Assembly (NCBI GenBank): GCA_002179805.1
Contig: NAVB01000839.1
Coordinates: 1 to 54,007 of the forward strand
Origin: Acanthamoeba lenticulata
Taxonomy: Eukaryota; Discosea; Longamoebia; Acanthamoebidae
DNA: 54,007 nucleotides
Direction: 5' to 3'
Below the pieces are notes generated by a model. That model searched no databases, was not told where the DNA came from, and was given only the letters and a program-made list of their open reading frames with translations. Within the stretch, counting starts at the first letter, position 1; every line of letters begins with the position of its first letter. The position numbers were made by a program, and so were the translations under genes. Positions 12,001 to 21,688 of the stretch are shown piece by piece.

Positions 12001-12875
12001 GTCGCTCGACGCCGACTGCCTTTGCCTCAGGCTCTGTGTCTGCTGGCTGCTCCGCAGCTTGTCCTCCACCTTGTCTATCTTGCGGGCAAAGAACGCGCTG
12101 CCTCCCTTGCGCGATCGGCCGTTCTGCTCCGGCTCGTCAAAGGGGCTTGGCTTCTTCTTGCTGCTGCTGCTGTTGTTGTTGCCGATCCCGTTCCTGCTGC
12201 CCTTCTCCTTGTCGTCGCTGCTACCACGCGGCGTTTTGAGCTTTTGCAGCCGACTTCCCTTCTTCAGCTTTTCGCTCTCCTGCTTGAGCTGGCTCCCTCC
12301 GCTCTTTTTGCTGCTGCTGCTTGAAGTCTTTTCCCTGGCCTGTCCCCGCTGTTGCTTCTCCTTCTCCCTTTCTGCCTTCTTCTCCTTTTCCCTTTCCCTT
12401 TCCCTCTCTTGTCGTTCCTTCTCCCTCTCCTTCTTCTTCTCGTTCTCTCGTTCTCTCTCCAGATCCGAGTCCTGGGGGTCGCCTAGTTCATCTTCCAGCT
12501 CATCCAAATCGTCGTCATCTGTCGCCGCCTCATGAGTATTTCGCCTCCTGTAGAACAACAAGACAACCGTGTGCGTACCAACAATGTCAGGGATGGAGGG
12601 GAGGGGCTCGTCTTCGTCTGGTATGGAACCTGTCCGAGTATTTTTATGTGTGTCAGCCCAAAGGCCTTGAGTAGCGCGAGGGCGAGGCGACTACCTTCGC
12701 GGTTCTCCAGGGCGTTCTCGTCAACGCTATCCTCATCTACGCTCTTGGCGCTGAGCTGTGTGCCACTTGAGGGGTCATCGTGCCCTGTAGCTGCGCTTTT
12801 GATGGCAGCCGAAGTGTTTATGGGGGGCGGTTTGATGTTGTTGTTGTGATTGCTGTTCCTCACGATGGACGACAT
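9057..12875 (-). CDS. Membrane-less, motif-degenerate P-type ATPase (Na,K-ATPase alpha-like)
   Basis: Homologue of the cytosolic parts of type IIC cation pumps, with no membrane helices that I can find. An N-terminal extension of about 290 residues (exons 12875-12695, 12629-12579, 12518-11869) is acidic, then Glu/Lys/Arg-rich (EREREREKEKK-type, coiled coil), then Ser/Lys-rich. It runs in frame into SVEELTARFNTDIHNGLSN, the cation-ATPase N-terminal domain. Next come the A domain (RRDGYKKAIESRELVVGD ... DNSTITGDPEP), the P domain start (STLIVDSLGVLTENKSS), an N domain (LAVLTGPLEAVLQHC), and the P domain end (VVVATGSQLADCAGLAVADV). The stop follows at 9057. Motifs are altered: TGES is TGDP, DKTGT is DSLGV, KGAPE is TGPLE, and TGDGVND is TGSQLAD. 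TM1-2, TM3-4 and TM5-10 are all missing. It cannot pump ions and is probably a pseudoenzyme. Inner exon borders are partly approximate. Confidence 0.82.
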
Positions 12876-13260
12876 CGCCTGCAAGTATTTATGAAGTCGT
12901 TACTTCTTCCCTCTGGCGCGTTCTCTACGCTATCTCTTCTCTAACGCTCGATTCGCAGATATGGCCCTCTTCTTCTCCTGCGATACGTTTTCTTTCTCGC
13001 TGTTATGTGTTCCTTTCTAGCTAGCTGGCTGACTAGCGCTGCCCAAGCGCTTGGCCGATTCGTTTCCACACCTCAGAGAGCTCAAGCGCAATACCTTTTG
13101 CCCTTCTTCAGAGCGCTGAGTCGAGACCACTCGCTTCCCAAACGAGGGATGTCCTTTCTTTTCTTCCTCCACGCCACGCCACGCCATACAACCCGGTACC
13201 GTATCCCTGGTTGTCTCTTTGAGCAAGAGGCATGCGCCGCCTCCAAAACTGGCCCCGTTT

Positions 13261-13300
13261 TAAAAATAAAATAAAATAAAATAAAATAAAATAAAATAAG
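13261..13300. repeat. (TAAAA)n microsatellite
   Basis: About seven near-perfect tandem copies of a TAAAA pentamer lie in intergenic DNA. It is a simple-sequence repeat. Confidence 0.9.
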
Positions 13301-13562
13301 AGAGCAGGCAAATTTCCTTCGTTGGTGGTCTCTTCGTTGGGTGGTCGGCCTCGAAAGCGTCGTACTTGCTTCAGTGCGTGCGAGGGTCGGAGGTGCCCAC
13401 CGAAATGGCGTTTACGCCCTGGCACAAACCTCAGACTCCAAAGTGGTTTTTGTCCCACTGAAGGGCAGCAGACGAGGCAGAACGCAAGTTTCAAGAAGCT
13501 GCACCAGTGCCGCGAGACTCGCGCCCACGCCGCCAAGTGGGCCAAGTGGTGGAACGAGAAGC

Positions 13563-13573
13563 TTCCCGCCAAA
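13563..13573. promoter_or_regulatory. E2F-type site upstream of the RMI1/TDRD3-like gene
   Basis: TTCCCGCCAAA, which reads TTTGGCGGGAA on the minus strand, is an exact E2F/DP consensus 61 bp before ATG 13634. A second match (TTGGCGCCAAA, 13776-13786) lies in the first intron. Comparable sites precede NDC80 and the zinc-knuckle gene. Binding is inferred. Confidence 0.5.
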
Positions 13574-13633
13574 CCACTTCGGGGAAAGAAAAAGAGAAAA
13601 AGAGAAAAAAACAGAAGCCGTGAGAGGAGCCGG

Positions 13634-16367
13634 ATGGAGCTGAGGCGCAGTCTCGAAGCGGAAGGGTTCTTTCTTTCCAAGGAAGGTTTTGAGGAGTGCC
13701 TAGAGTCGGCGGAGCCCAAGGCAAATCTGAGCGCGATTCGAACTTACATTTTGAACGTACGCTGCACTTGACCAATTGGCGCCAAATAATCGATGCCGCT
13801 GAGTGGGTTTATCTTTGTGCAGAGCGATATCAAGCATTTGGGAGCGAGCAAACTGCCCAAGGCCGCTGAACGGACGACGAACACCACCGTACGTCCTCTC
13901 ATACCAGCTTCCGGCGCGTCTCACCACACGGCCCGTCATGCTCAGGTTCCGGGCCCGCTAGTGGTACAAGTCAAGGCAAACAGAAATGTAGCTATACCTG
14001 ACGAAAAGCAGGATTACGGCGGCGCCCGCATGCTGCTGTACGACTCATCCTTAACCACTTCATCTTGTTGTCTTATATGGAAGCCCGCTCACTGTTCCGC
14101 CGTTCCTCGTCTGCAGTCTTACGATCACCGACGGTCATGCCGTCGTTCGGGCTCTCGAGTACCGCCCTATCCCCGGCCTCAGGTGCATATCGCGTCCCCC
14201 TCCTGCACGCTCGGGCGCTGAGCTGCTGACTCTCAAGAGTTGCGCCTGCGCGGCGGTGGCGTCACCAAACAGTTCCCACACGGCGCCGGGCACAAAGCTG
14301 TGCTTGAAGAATGTGCCCATGGTCAGCGGGTTCTTGCTTCTCGACTCCAACAACTGCCGCGTGCTGGGCGGCGACGTCCCCGCGCTTCGTGCCGGGTGGC
14401 GCATCGAACAGAAAAAGCAGCAGAGCGCCGACGGCCCGCCGCCCTTCACGCCCCTCCCCCTGGTACCACCGGTCCCTCAGTCTCGAGTCGCTCATCGGAA
14501 CAATAATTAAACCGCTTTCGGGCCGCACGCAGGAAGCGATGCAAAAGAAGAAGCCACTGCCTGAAGAGGAAGCCAAGCGCACGGACGGCAGTGGTGGCGG
14601 CCAAGCCAAGAGCAGCGCCCGGACCGGCGGCAGCGATGGCCCACGCGGAAAGGCTGCACCGGCGCAGCCGGCCCCGCAACAGCCGCGAGAGGCCTCGTCG
14701 CAGCCTCAGCAACAACAGCAGCAGCAGCAACCGCCCAAGCAGCGCGACCGACAGCAGCGCCCGCCAAAGCAGCAGCGACAGCAACAGCAACAGCCGCGGC
14801 CAGCGCCCTCGTCCCAAGAGGCCCCGTCCCACGAGGGCCAACACGAAAAGAACGGGCGCGAGCCGCCACAGCAGCGCCAGCCCAACAAACGGGGCGGCCA
14901 AGGGACACGACCCGAACCCAAGGCCAGGGAGAGCAGCGTCGCCGTGACATCCGGCGGCAACAACCAGGGGGCAAGTACGAGGCCCGCGGATCCCAGCGAG
15001 CGACAGCAGCCGCAGCCGCAGTTGCAGCATTCAACGACCTCGCAACCGGCGGCGACGGCCCCGCAGGCTGTGTCGTCTGCTCCGGCGGGCCAGCGGCAGC
15101 AACCGCGTGGCCGCGGGCGAAACGAACGAGCTGGACCGGCGCCCGCAGGCGTGACCACTGGAGCCGCGCAGCAGCCGACGCAGGCAGCACAACCCCAGCC
15201 ACCAACGCAGTCACAGCAACAACAGCAGCAACCTCAGGGGGCAGCCCGCGAAGGGCCCAATCGTGGAGAGCGTCCGAGCCAGAGGGGACGCGCTCACGCC
15301 GGCCCCGGCTCGGCACCCAGGAGTGCAGACGCGCGTAGAGACCAGCGGGGTCGCGCGGCCGCCGACCGATCGGGCCCGCGCCAAACGCCGCCGCACCAGC
15401 CGCCCGCCACTACGGTGGCGCCAGCGAACCAAGCGCAGAAGCCCGTGACCACCTCCGCCACCGAAGCAGCCGCACCACAAGCCGCCGCGGCGGTCCCGAC
15501 AACCACCCCAATTGTAACAACGACCACGGCGGCGACGACGCCCGCCGCAGGCCCGGCGAAGGAGGTCCTGAACTACTTCCCGGACTTCACGGCCTATCCG
15601 GCGCAGGCCTGCTGCACGGCCATCGTCTCGGGGGTATTGATCCGTCGCGTCATCATGGTGTGGAGGCAGCGGACTCACAAACTTTTCATGAACCAGATGA
15701 ACTTGGTCCCGCCGCAGCCGCACATGGCTGGCAGCGACTGGCAGCTCCAGCTCGCCCTCCTCGACGCCTATGGTGTCTCGCTCATCGTACGCGTTTTTTT
15801 GGCCGGCGCCCCGTCTGTGATCTCGTCGCAGCAGCTGACGAGGCTTTGTGGGTGTTGATGTGGTTGTTTGCTGTAGGCGGTCGTGAGCGAGTATCTGTTT
15901 GCCTTGTTCCTGGGCATCGAGAAAGCACAGCTGTACCAGCTTGCCGCCACGCCACAGGGACAGGCCTACATGCAACAGCAGATCGCCGCCTACTACCCCC
16001 TCTTTCACCAGAAGATGGTCTCTTTCTCTTCGTTGTTGTTGTTGAGTTATTGCTCCTCCTGACACAGGCGTGGCGACACGACACAACACAACAGATCAAA
16101 GCGGATCTGCACTTTCTGGGGCCCATGCAGTACGGCGGGCCTGCCTATGTCGTAGGTGTCGAGCTGCCCGTAGCGTCAGCGACGCCGCCCCTCGCGGCCA
16201 GCAGCACGCTGGGAGGCCAACAACAAAACACCAACAACAACAAGGGCGGAGGCCGATATGGTGGCGGGCGAGGAGGTGGCGGCAGCAGGCACGAGCGAGG
16301 CGGTCGTGGTGGTGGTAGCGCCGCACGGGGCCGGGCAGCGCCCCGAGGGGGCGGAGTGCACCAGTGA
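13634..16367 (+). CDS. RMI1/TDRD3-like OB-fold protein with Q/P-rich middle and RGG tail
   Basis: Likely partner of a type IA topoisomerase (the RMI1-Top3alpha or TDRD3-Top3beta axis) in genome stability or RNA metabolism. Exons: 13634-13756, 13823-13888, 13946-14037, 14117-14182, 14273-14462, 14533-15786, 15877-16017 and 16095-16367 (or a last exon from 16068; both keep frame). That gives about 735 residues. The N-terminal helical DUF1767 part reads GFFLSKEGFEECLES. The OB fold follows: VKANRNVAIPDEKQ, TITDGHAVVRALEYRPIPG, HTAPGTKLCLKNVPMVSG, LLLDSNNCRVLGGDVPAL, then ADGPPPFTPL as in TDRD3. A long low-complexity Gln/Pro/Arg region (about 180-560) follows, then an unrecognised hydrophobic conserved-looking block, and an RGG box (GGRYGGGRGGGG). 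I see no Tudor or UBA domain. The TDRD3 branch looks slightly better than RMI1. Confidence 0.85.
14704..14814 (+). repeat. CAR-triplet (polyglutamine) low-complexity tract
   Basis: Clusters of CAG/CAA codons lie within the RMI1/TDRD3-like gene and encode Gln-rich segments. This is coding simple sequence and may vary in length between strains. Confidence 0.75.
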
Positions 16368-16662
16368 GGACCAACGCCCGGGTTTGGTCTTACTTGGCAA
16401 CACAACGCCAGAGGCAAAGGAAACATTCATCAAATTTCTTGACAGCGCCACACAGAATCGGGCCGCAAGCTTGGCATTTGGGGCACGCAATTGTTTTTCT
16501 CCTGTCTTTTTGTATTTCAAGAATATTCTGCGTTTTTTGAGCTTTGTGTTGTTGTTTTGTGTCATTTTGTGGGCCGGTGGTGTACACGAAGGCAAACTCG
16601 GGGCGCGGAACGTGACTTGCTGCCAAGCCCTTTCTGTTCCTTGCAATCAAACGCTGAATATT

Positions 16663-19600
16663 ATGGACCCTTCGTCGGTGCGTCATCTTCTTTAATTGCG
16701 TCGCAAATTGAGGCGCGCTGGTGATTTATACAGGCCATTTGCAAAGCAATCTCGTTGTGATGTGTGCTGGCGTTTTCTTCTGGTTTTATAATCATTTGCA
16801 TTTATTTCGCTTGCTGACTGCGTTTGCGTTGCGGCAGCGGCCCCTTGGTGCCCCTTCGCTGGGCCGACAGCGGCAGTTGTCTAACGGCGACGGCGCTGCC
16901 GCCACTGGCCCTGAAGCAAGGCCGCCGTCCCCCCACGATGGCGAGGGCGTGTTCGGGGTGGCGCTGGAGGAGCTCCTGGCGCGCGACCGAGGCGCGCGCC
17001 CATGGCTCCAAGTGCCCCTCTTCGTCAAGAAGGCCCTCACCTACCTCACTGCCTACGGTACCGTCATTTCTATCCTTGTCATTGTCGTTGTAGTTGGTGG
17101 TGAAGCCTACGCCCTCGTCTTTGGCTCACGACTTGATGCCATTTATCTCCGATGACGTGGCAGGCCTGCCACTGGTGGGCATCTTCAAGGCCGCCGGCTC
17201 GGGGCCCGAGGTGCAGCGCTTCCAGGAGGAGATCAACAAAGGCGCCCCAATCGACTTCACCAAAGCCGAAGACGTCAACACCGTCTCCTCCCTCCTGAAG
17301 ACCTTCCTTCGACGGTGCGCCCCTCCTCGTCGTCCTCTTCCTCACCATCGCCATAGGTCCTATGCTGACGTGGTGTGACGTCATGCGGCAGACTACCGGA
17401 CCCGCTTCTGACGGCGAGCCTGTTCGAGCGCTGGTCCAAGGCGGCCGAGATCCGCGATGGCGTGCAGCGCGTGCAGGAGGTCGCGCGCCTGGTGGCTGCC
17501 CTGCCAGCGGCCAACCGCGCCGTCCTCGCCGAGCTCACGCGCCTCCTGCACATGGTCCACCTCAACGCCGAGGTGCGCCTCTTGTGGCCTCGCGAGGCCC
17601 TCCTGGCTAGGCTCGTTGAGCACTTGGACTCACGCGCGTGACGCGCCGCTGCGGCGGTGATAATATGGCACGCAGAGGACCCGCATGGACGCGCAGCAGC
17701 TATCGGCCCTGTTCGCGCCGCACATGCTGTGGGCGCCACCCGGCCACCCGGCCGCCGGCGCGCTCGACTGGCAGGTGCTGATGAACGACCTCGTGGCCCT
17801 CTTGATCGTCAACTACGTCCTCCTCTTCGAGCCCGAGGAGGAGGCCCACTGCAGCGCCAAGCCGGCTACCCGCGCCTACTGCCGCTTCCTCCGCAAGGTT
17901 CGTCCCTCGTCGCCTGTGCGCGTTAGGTCTTCTTTTTCTTTCATTTTTCTTATTTAATTTGATATTCAAAGTAATTTATGATTTACATTTACATTTTATT
18001 GTTGTCGGCTTGGCGGAGAGCAGATGACGGGCCACCAGAAGTCGATCGGAGCGATCGAGCGCGTCTGGGGTGGTGACAAGTGGCACGTGTGGTCGGGCGA
18101 CTCGGATGGCAGCATTCGCGTGTGGGAGGGAGACGACCTCCGTTTCCTGCGGCAGCTCGACAGCGGCCAGGTACCCCCCCGTTCGCTTGCAGGCCTGCTC
18201 GCTCCAGACCCCGGCCTCAACGTGGGCTTGATTTTGGGGTTGGGGGGGGGGTGTTTTCAGGGCCGCATCTTCGCGATCAAGGCCGTGGGCACGCAGGTGT
18301 GGACGGGCGCCGAGCGGTCGCTTCAAATCAGGGACACACGAGGCGTCCTCATCAAAGAGGCCCCCGGCGCCGTCTATTCCATCTGCCCCATCAGTACGCC
18401 CCCTGGCCAATCGCTTTCGCTTTTCATTTTTTTTTCACCTTCTTATTTATTTTCTTTTTAAAAAGAGGAGAAATGGAATTTATGTTTATTAACAATCAAA
18501 TCCCCAATGGTGGCAGTGCAAGGGAACACGGCCTATGTGTGGACGGGCGGTGATGCCAAACTCAAGGTGTGGAACGTGTCTAAGCTCGACGTGCACAAGG
18601 AGATCAACACGGACGCCTTTGTGCTGGCCATGACCCCCGTGGGCGACCACCACATCTGGGCCGCCTGCAACGACAAGAAGATCCGCATCTACAACACCAA
18701 GGTGCGCTCCTTCCCCTCGAGGGCGTGTCTTCCACCACAAGAAGCGCTTGTTGTGGCTCAGCCTCGGCCGATCATGTGGCGCACTTCAGACATGCAAGCT
18801 GGAGAAAGAGTTCGAGGCGCACTCGCGCAAGGTCAACGACGTGGTCGCCGGCGGGAACTTTGTTTATTCGTCGTCGGACGACCGGGCCGTCTCCGCCTGG
18901 CAAAACGACACGGCCACCCGCGTGAACAAGGTGCGCCGTTCCTCCCCGTCGAAAGAGGAATGACGATTTATTTGTTTCATTATTATTCAATGCATTTTTG
19001 ACATTCTCAATTTGAATTTGATAATCTAACCGCATTCCACGCATGCGCAGGGCAAGCAGCACACGGGGCTCGTCTACGGCCTGGTCTGGTCGGGCAAGAA
19101 CGTGTGGTCGGCCTCATGGGACAAGGTGAGATGAACCCTCCGCCCTCCCCCTTGGGTCCTTGCTTGAAGCTTACGATCATCATCATCATCATCATCGCCA
19201 TCGATCGGACGGTGCTGCAGTCGATCGCCGTGTGGGAGCCCGACCTGCAGCTGAGCGCCCGCCTGAGCGGCTACCACACCGACGCCGTCTCGAGCCTGCT
19301 GCTCGTCCCGTGCCGGCGCCGGCCGGGCGTGTACGGGTGGCTCCTCGTGTCGGCCTCCTACGACAAGACCCTGTGCCTGTGGGCCCTCCCCGAGGGCCTC
19401 TGCACGCTGGCCCCGCCGGCCATCCCCACCGGCGGCAGCCTCAGCCCCGCCGGTACTTCCCCCGCCGTCCACTCGCTCATCACGGCGGCGAAGATGATGA
19501 TCGTAAATGTTGACGGCGATGATGGAACAACAGGGAGCAGCCTGTCGGCGACGGCCATGTTCCATGTCGACTCGATGGCGGCGTCGCACGCGTTCGACCG

Positions 19601-21505
19601 GTCGATGCGACCAGACCCCATCCTCATGGCCACCACCGCAGGCCCGATGCCCTCTGGCACCGCCTCCATGCGGTACCGCCTTCTTCTCTTTTTTTTGTGA
19701 TCATTTCGAAATCATTTCGTAATTTTAGGATAACTATAATAACTAAAATGAAAACGGGGCAGGCCGGGCGGGCTGGACGGGCGGGGCGCGGTGACGGGCG
19801 GGCTGGAGCGGTGGGAGATCGATCCGCAGTTGATCAAGAACCCGGGCACCTCGCTCGGCACGGGCTCCTTCGGCACCGTCTTCAAGGCCGAGCTCCACGG
19901 CAAGCCCGTCGCCGTCAAGAAGCTCTCCACACAAAAGTTTGACGACAAGACCCTCGTGCGCCCTCCCCTCTTCCTCCTTGTCATCATCGTCAACTTCATG
20001 AGCTTCGTCATCATCATCATCATCAACACCATCAACAACAACACAGGACGACTTCAGGAAGGAGGTGGCGATCATGTCGACGCTGCGGCACCCGAACGTG
20101 CTGCTGTTCATGGGCGCCTGCACGCAGCCGGGCAACCTGTTGATCGTGACGGAGCTCATGCCGCGCGGGTCGGTCTACGATCTCCTGCGCGACCGGAGCC
20201 TCAAGCTCTCGCTCAAGCGCAAGATGCTCTTTGCCAAGGACGCCGCGCTCGGCGTCAATTGGCTCCACCGATCCAAGCCGCAGTTCCTCCACCTCGACCT
20301 TAAGGTACCTGTTGCTTTCTTTTGATCAATGGTCGTTGCCATGCAACACAGTCCTTGGAAGGAAGGAGGAGGGGCTCATCGGGGATTGGACAGGCGGCCA
20401 ACTTGCTGGTCGACAGGAATTGGACGGTCAAGGTGGCCGACTTTGGGCTGAGCGTGGTCAAGAAGGACGCCGCGACCAAGAAGGAAAAGCACGGCCCCAT
20501 CGGCACGCCCCTCTGGATGGCCCCCGAGGTCCTCCTCAACAAAGAATACAACGAAAAGGCCGACGTCGTACGTCTTCTTCCCCTTCACCATCTTCATCAT
20601 GTTGTTCCTCATCATCGTCATCATCATCTTCATCTGGGCTGGGGGAGCAGTACTCGTTCGGGATCGTGCTGTGGGAGATCCTGTCGGGACAGGACCCGTG
20701 GGCCGAGATCGAGTCGTTGGCCGAGCTGGTGGAGGCCGTGTGCGTGGACGCGCGGCGGCCGCAGCTGCCGCGCGACATTCCGACGTCGCTGCGGGACCTG
20801 GTGAACGCGTGCTGGCACGGGGACATGGACCAGCGGCCGACGTTTGAGGAGATCATCCCGCGGTTCGACCACATCATCATCGACGGCCTGCTGCCGGACG
20901 CGCACGGACGGCAGATGTGGCGCGAGCGGTTCCTGGGCCAGACGACGGTGAGCTGGCGCGCCTTTGCCGAGGCGCTGAGCCAGACCATCGGCGTGCCGCT
21001 GCCCAAGGACCCGCGCGACATCAAGTGGCAGTGCTTGAGGCGGGTGGCGGCCGACCCGCGGGACGAGCAGCAGGTCTCGCTCGAGTCCTTTGCCAAGCTG
21101 CTCCACTGGTTCGGCCCGCTGGCCGAGCCCTGCGTGCTCGACCGCATCCACGACCTCCTCCGCGAGCGCTACTTCCACGGCGAGATCTCGTCCCAGGAGG
21201 CCGAGCGCCGCATGGGCGGCGAGAAGAAGGGCACCTTCCTCCTCCGCTTCTCCAGCCGCGACCTCGGCTGCTACGCCCTCACCGTCGTCGACGGCAAGGG
21301 CGCCCTCAAGCACTACCGCATCACCCACTCGCCCGGCTCGCCCTACGCTATCGGCAAGGTCGAGTGCCCGTCGCTCGACGCGCTGATCAAGCGCTACAAC
21401 AAGGAGCTCAACCTCAAGCGGCCATGCCCCGGCTCGCCCTACGAGCCCATGTTCATCGCCCACGACAAGGACCAGGTCTCCCTGGGCTACCAGTCTGTCG
21501 AGTGA
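16663..21505 (+). CDS. RhoGAP-WD40-TKL kinase-SH2 multidomain protein
   Basis: Fifteen exons (16663-16677, 16838-17057, 17164-17314, 17392-17572, 17676-17897, 18024-18170, 18261-18393, 18517-18701, 18790-18930, 19051-19125, 19221-19672, 19763-19955, 20047-20304, 20394-20567, 20651-21505) sum to exactly 1133 residues. RhoGAP spans about 60-250 ([38 protein letters not shown]). WD40 repeats span about 264-545 ([41 protein letters not shown]). The kinase spans about 655-925: [10 protein letters not shown] loop, VAVKKL lysine, HLDLKAANLL catalytic loop, [18 protein letters not shown]2 spans about 1022-1115 with the phosphotyrosine Arg in GTFLLRFSS. Kinase plus SH2 matches the amoebozoan SHK family. 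The RhoGAP arginine finger position holds Lys. No ATG precedes the kinase in its own frame before the domain begins, which supports a single gene. Confidence 0.88.
19176..19203. repeat. Intronic (ATC)n triplet run
   Basis: A CAT/ATC trinucleotide run lies inside an intron of the RhoGAP-kinase gene. Similar runs occur in its introns near 20005-20040 and 20590-20632, and in a CHO2 intron near 31065-31108. Confidence 0.7.
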
Positions 21506-21688
21506 TCCCTTCTCCTCCTCCTCTTCCTCCTCAGACACTCCTTCACCCCAGCAACAACTGGGCGTACTTTAACCACATCAATCTTTTGTATCAAATCCAT
21601 CTTTGACAATATACCGAACTTATGTCCTTGTGGGAGGAGCGGGAAGGGACACCACAACACAAGCGACAACTTTTTCCCGCAAGGGCGC

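Larger units (their letters stand above)
12876..13633. other. Divergent intergenic region with microsatellite
   Basis: About 760 bp between the P-type ATPase-like gene (-) and the RMI1/TDRD3-like gene (+). It contains a pentanucleotide repeat (13261-13300) and an E2F-type site (13563-13573) near the plus-strand start. The AG just upstream of ATG 12875 (TTGCAG) may be the acceptor of a 5' UTR intron of the minus gene. Open frames here look random. Confidence 0.6.

Noticed and set aside
13005..13274. Plus-strand ORF of 89 residues next to the TAAAA repeat
   Set aside because: It starts in AT-rich flank, has no domain, and runs into the microsatellite.
13733..13745. GATTCGAAC, resembling a tRNA B-box
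   Set aside because: No A-box, acceptor stem or cloverleaf is found around it; it is inside exon 1 of the RMI1/TDRD3-like gene.
19748..19942. ATG at 19748 as a separate start for the SH2 kinase
   Set aside because: It is out of frame with the kinase domain; the spliced frame from the WD40 exon is continuous.
20630..21538. A 302-residue minus-strand ORF
   Set aside because: It lies opposite the well-supported kinase and SH2 exons and has no domain-like sequence.
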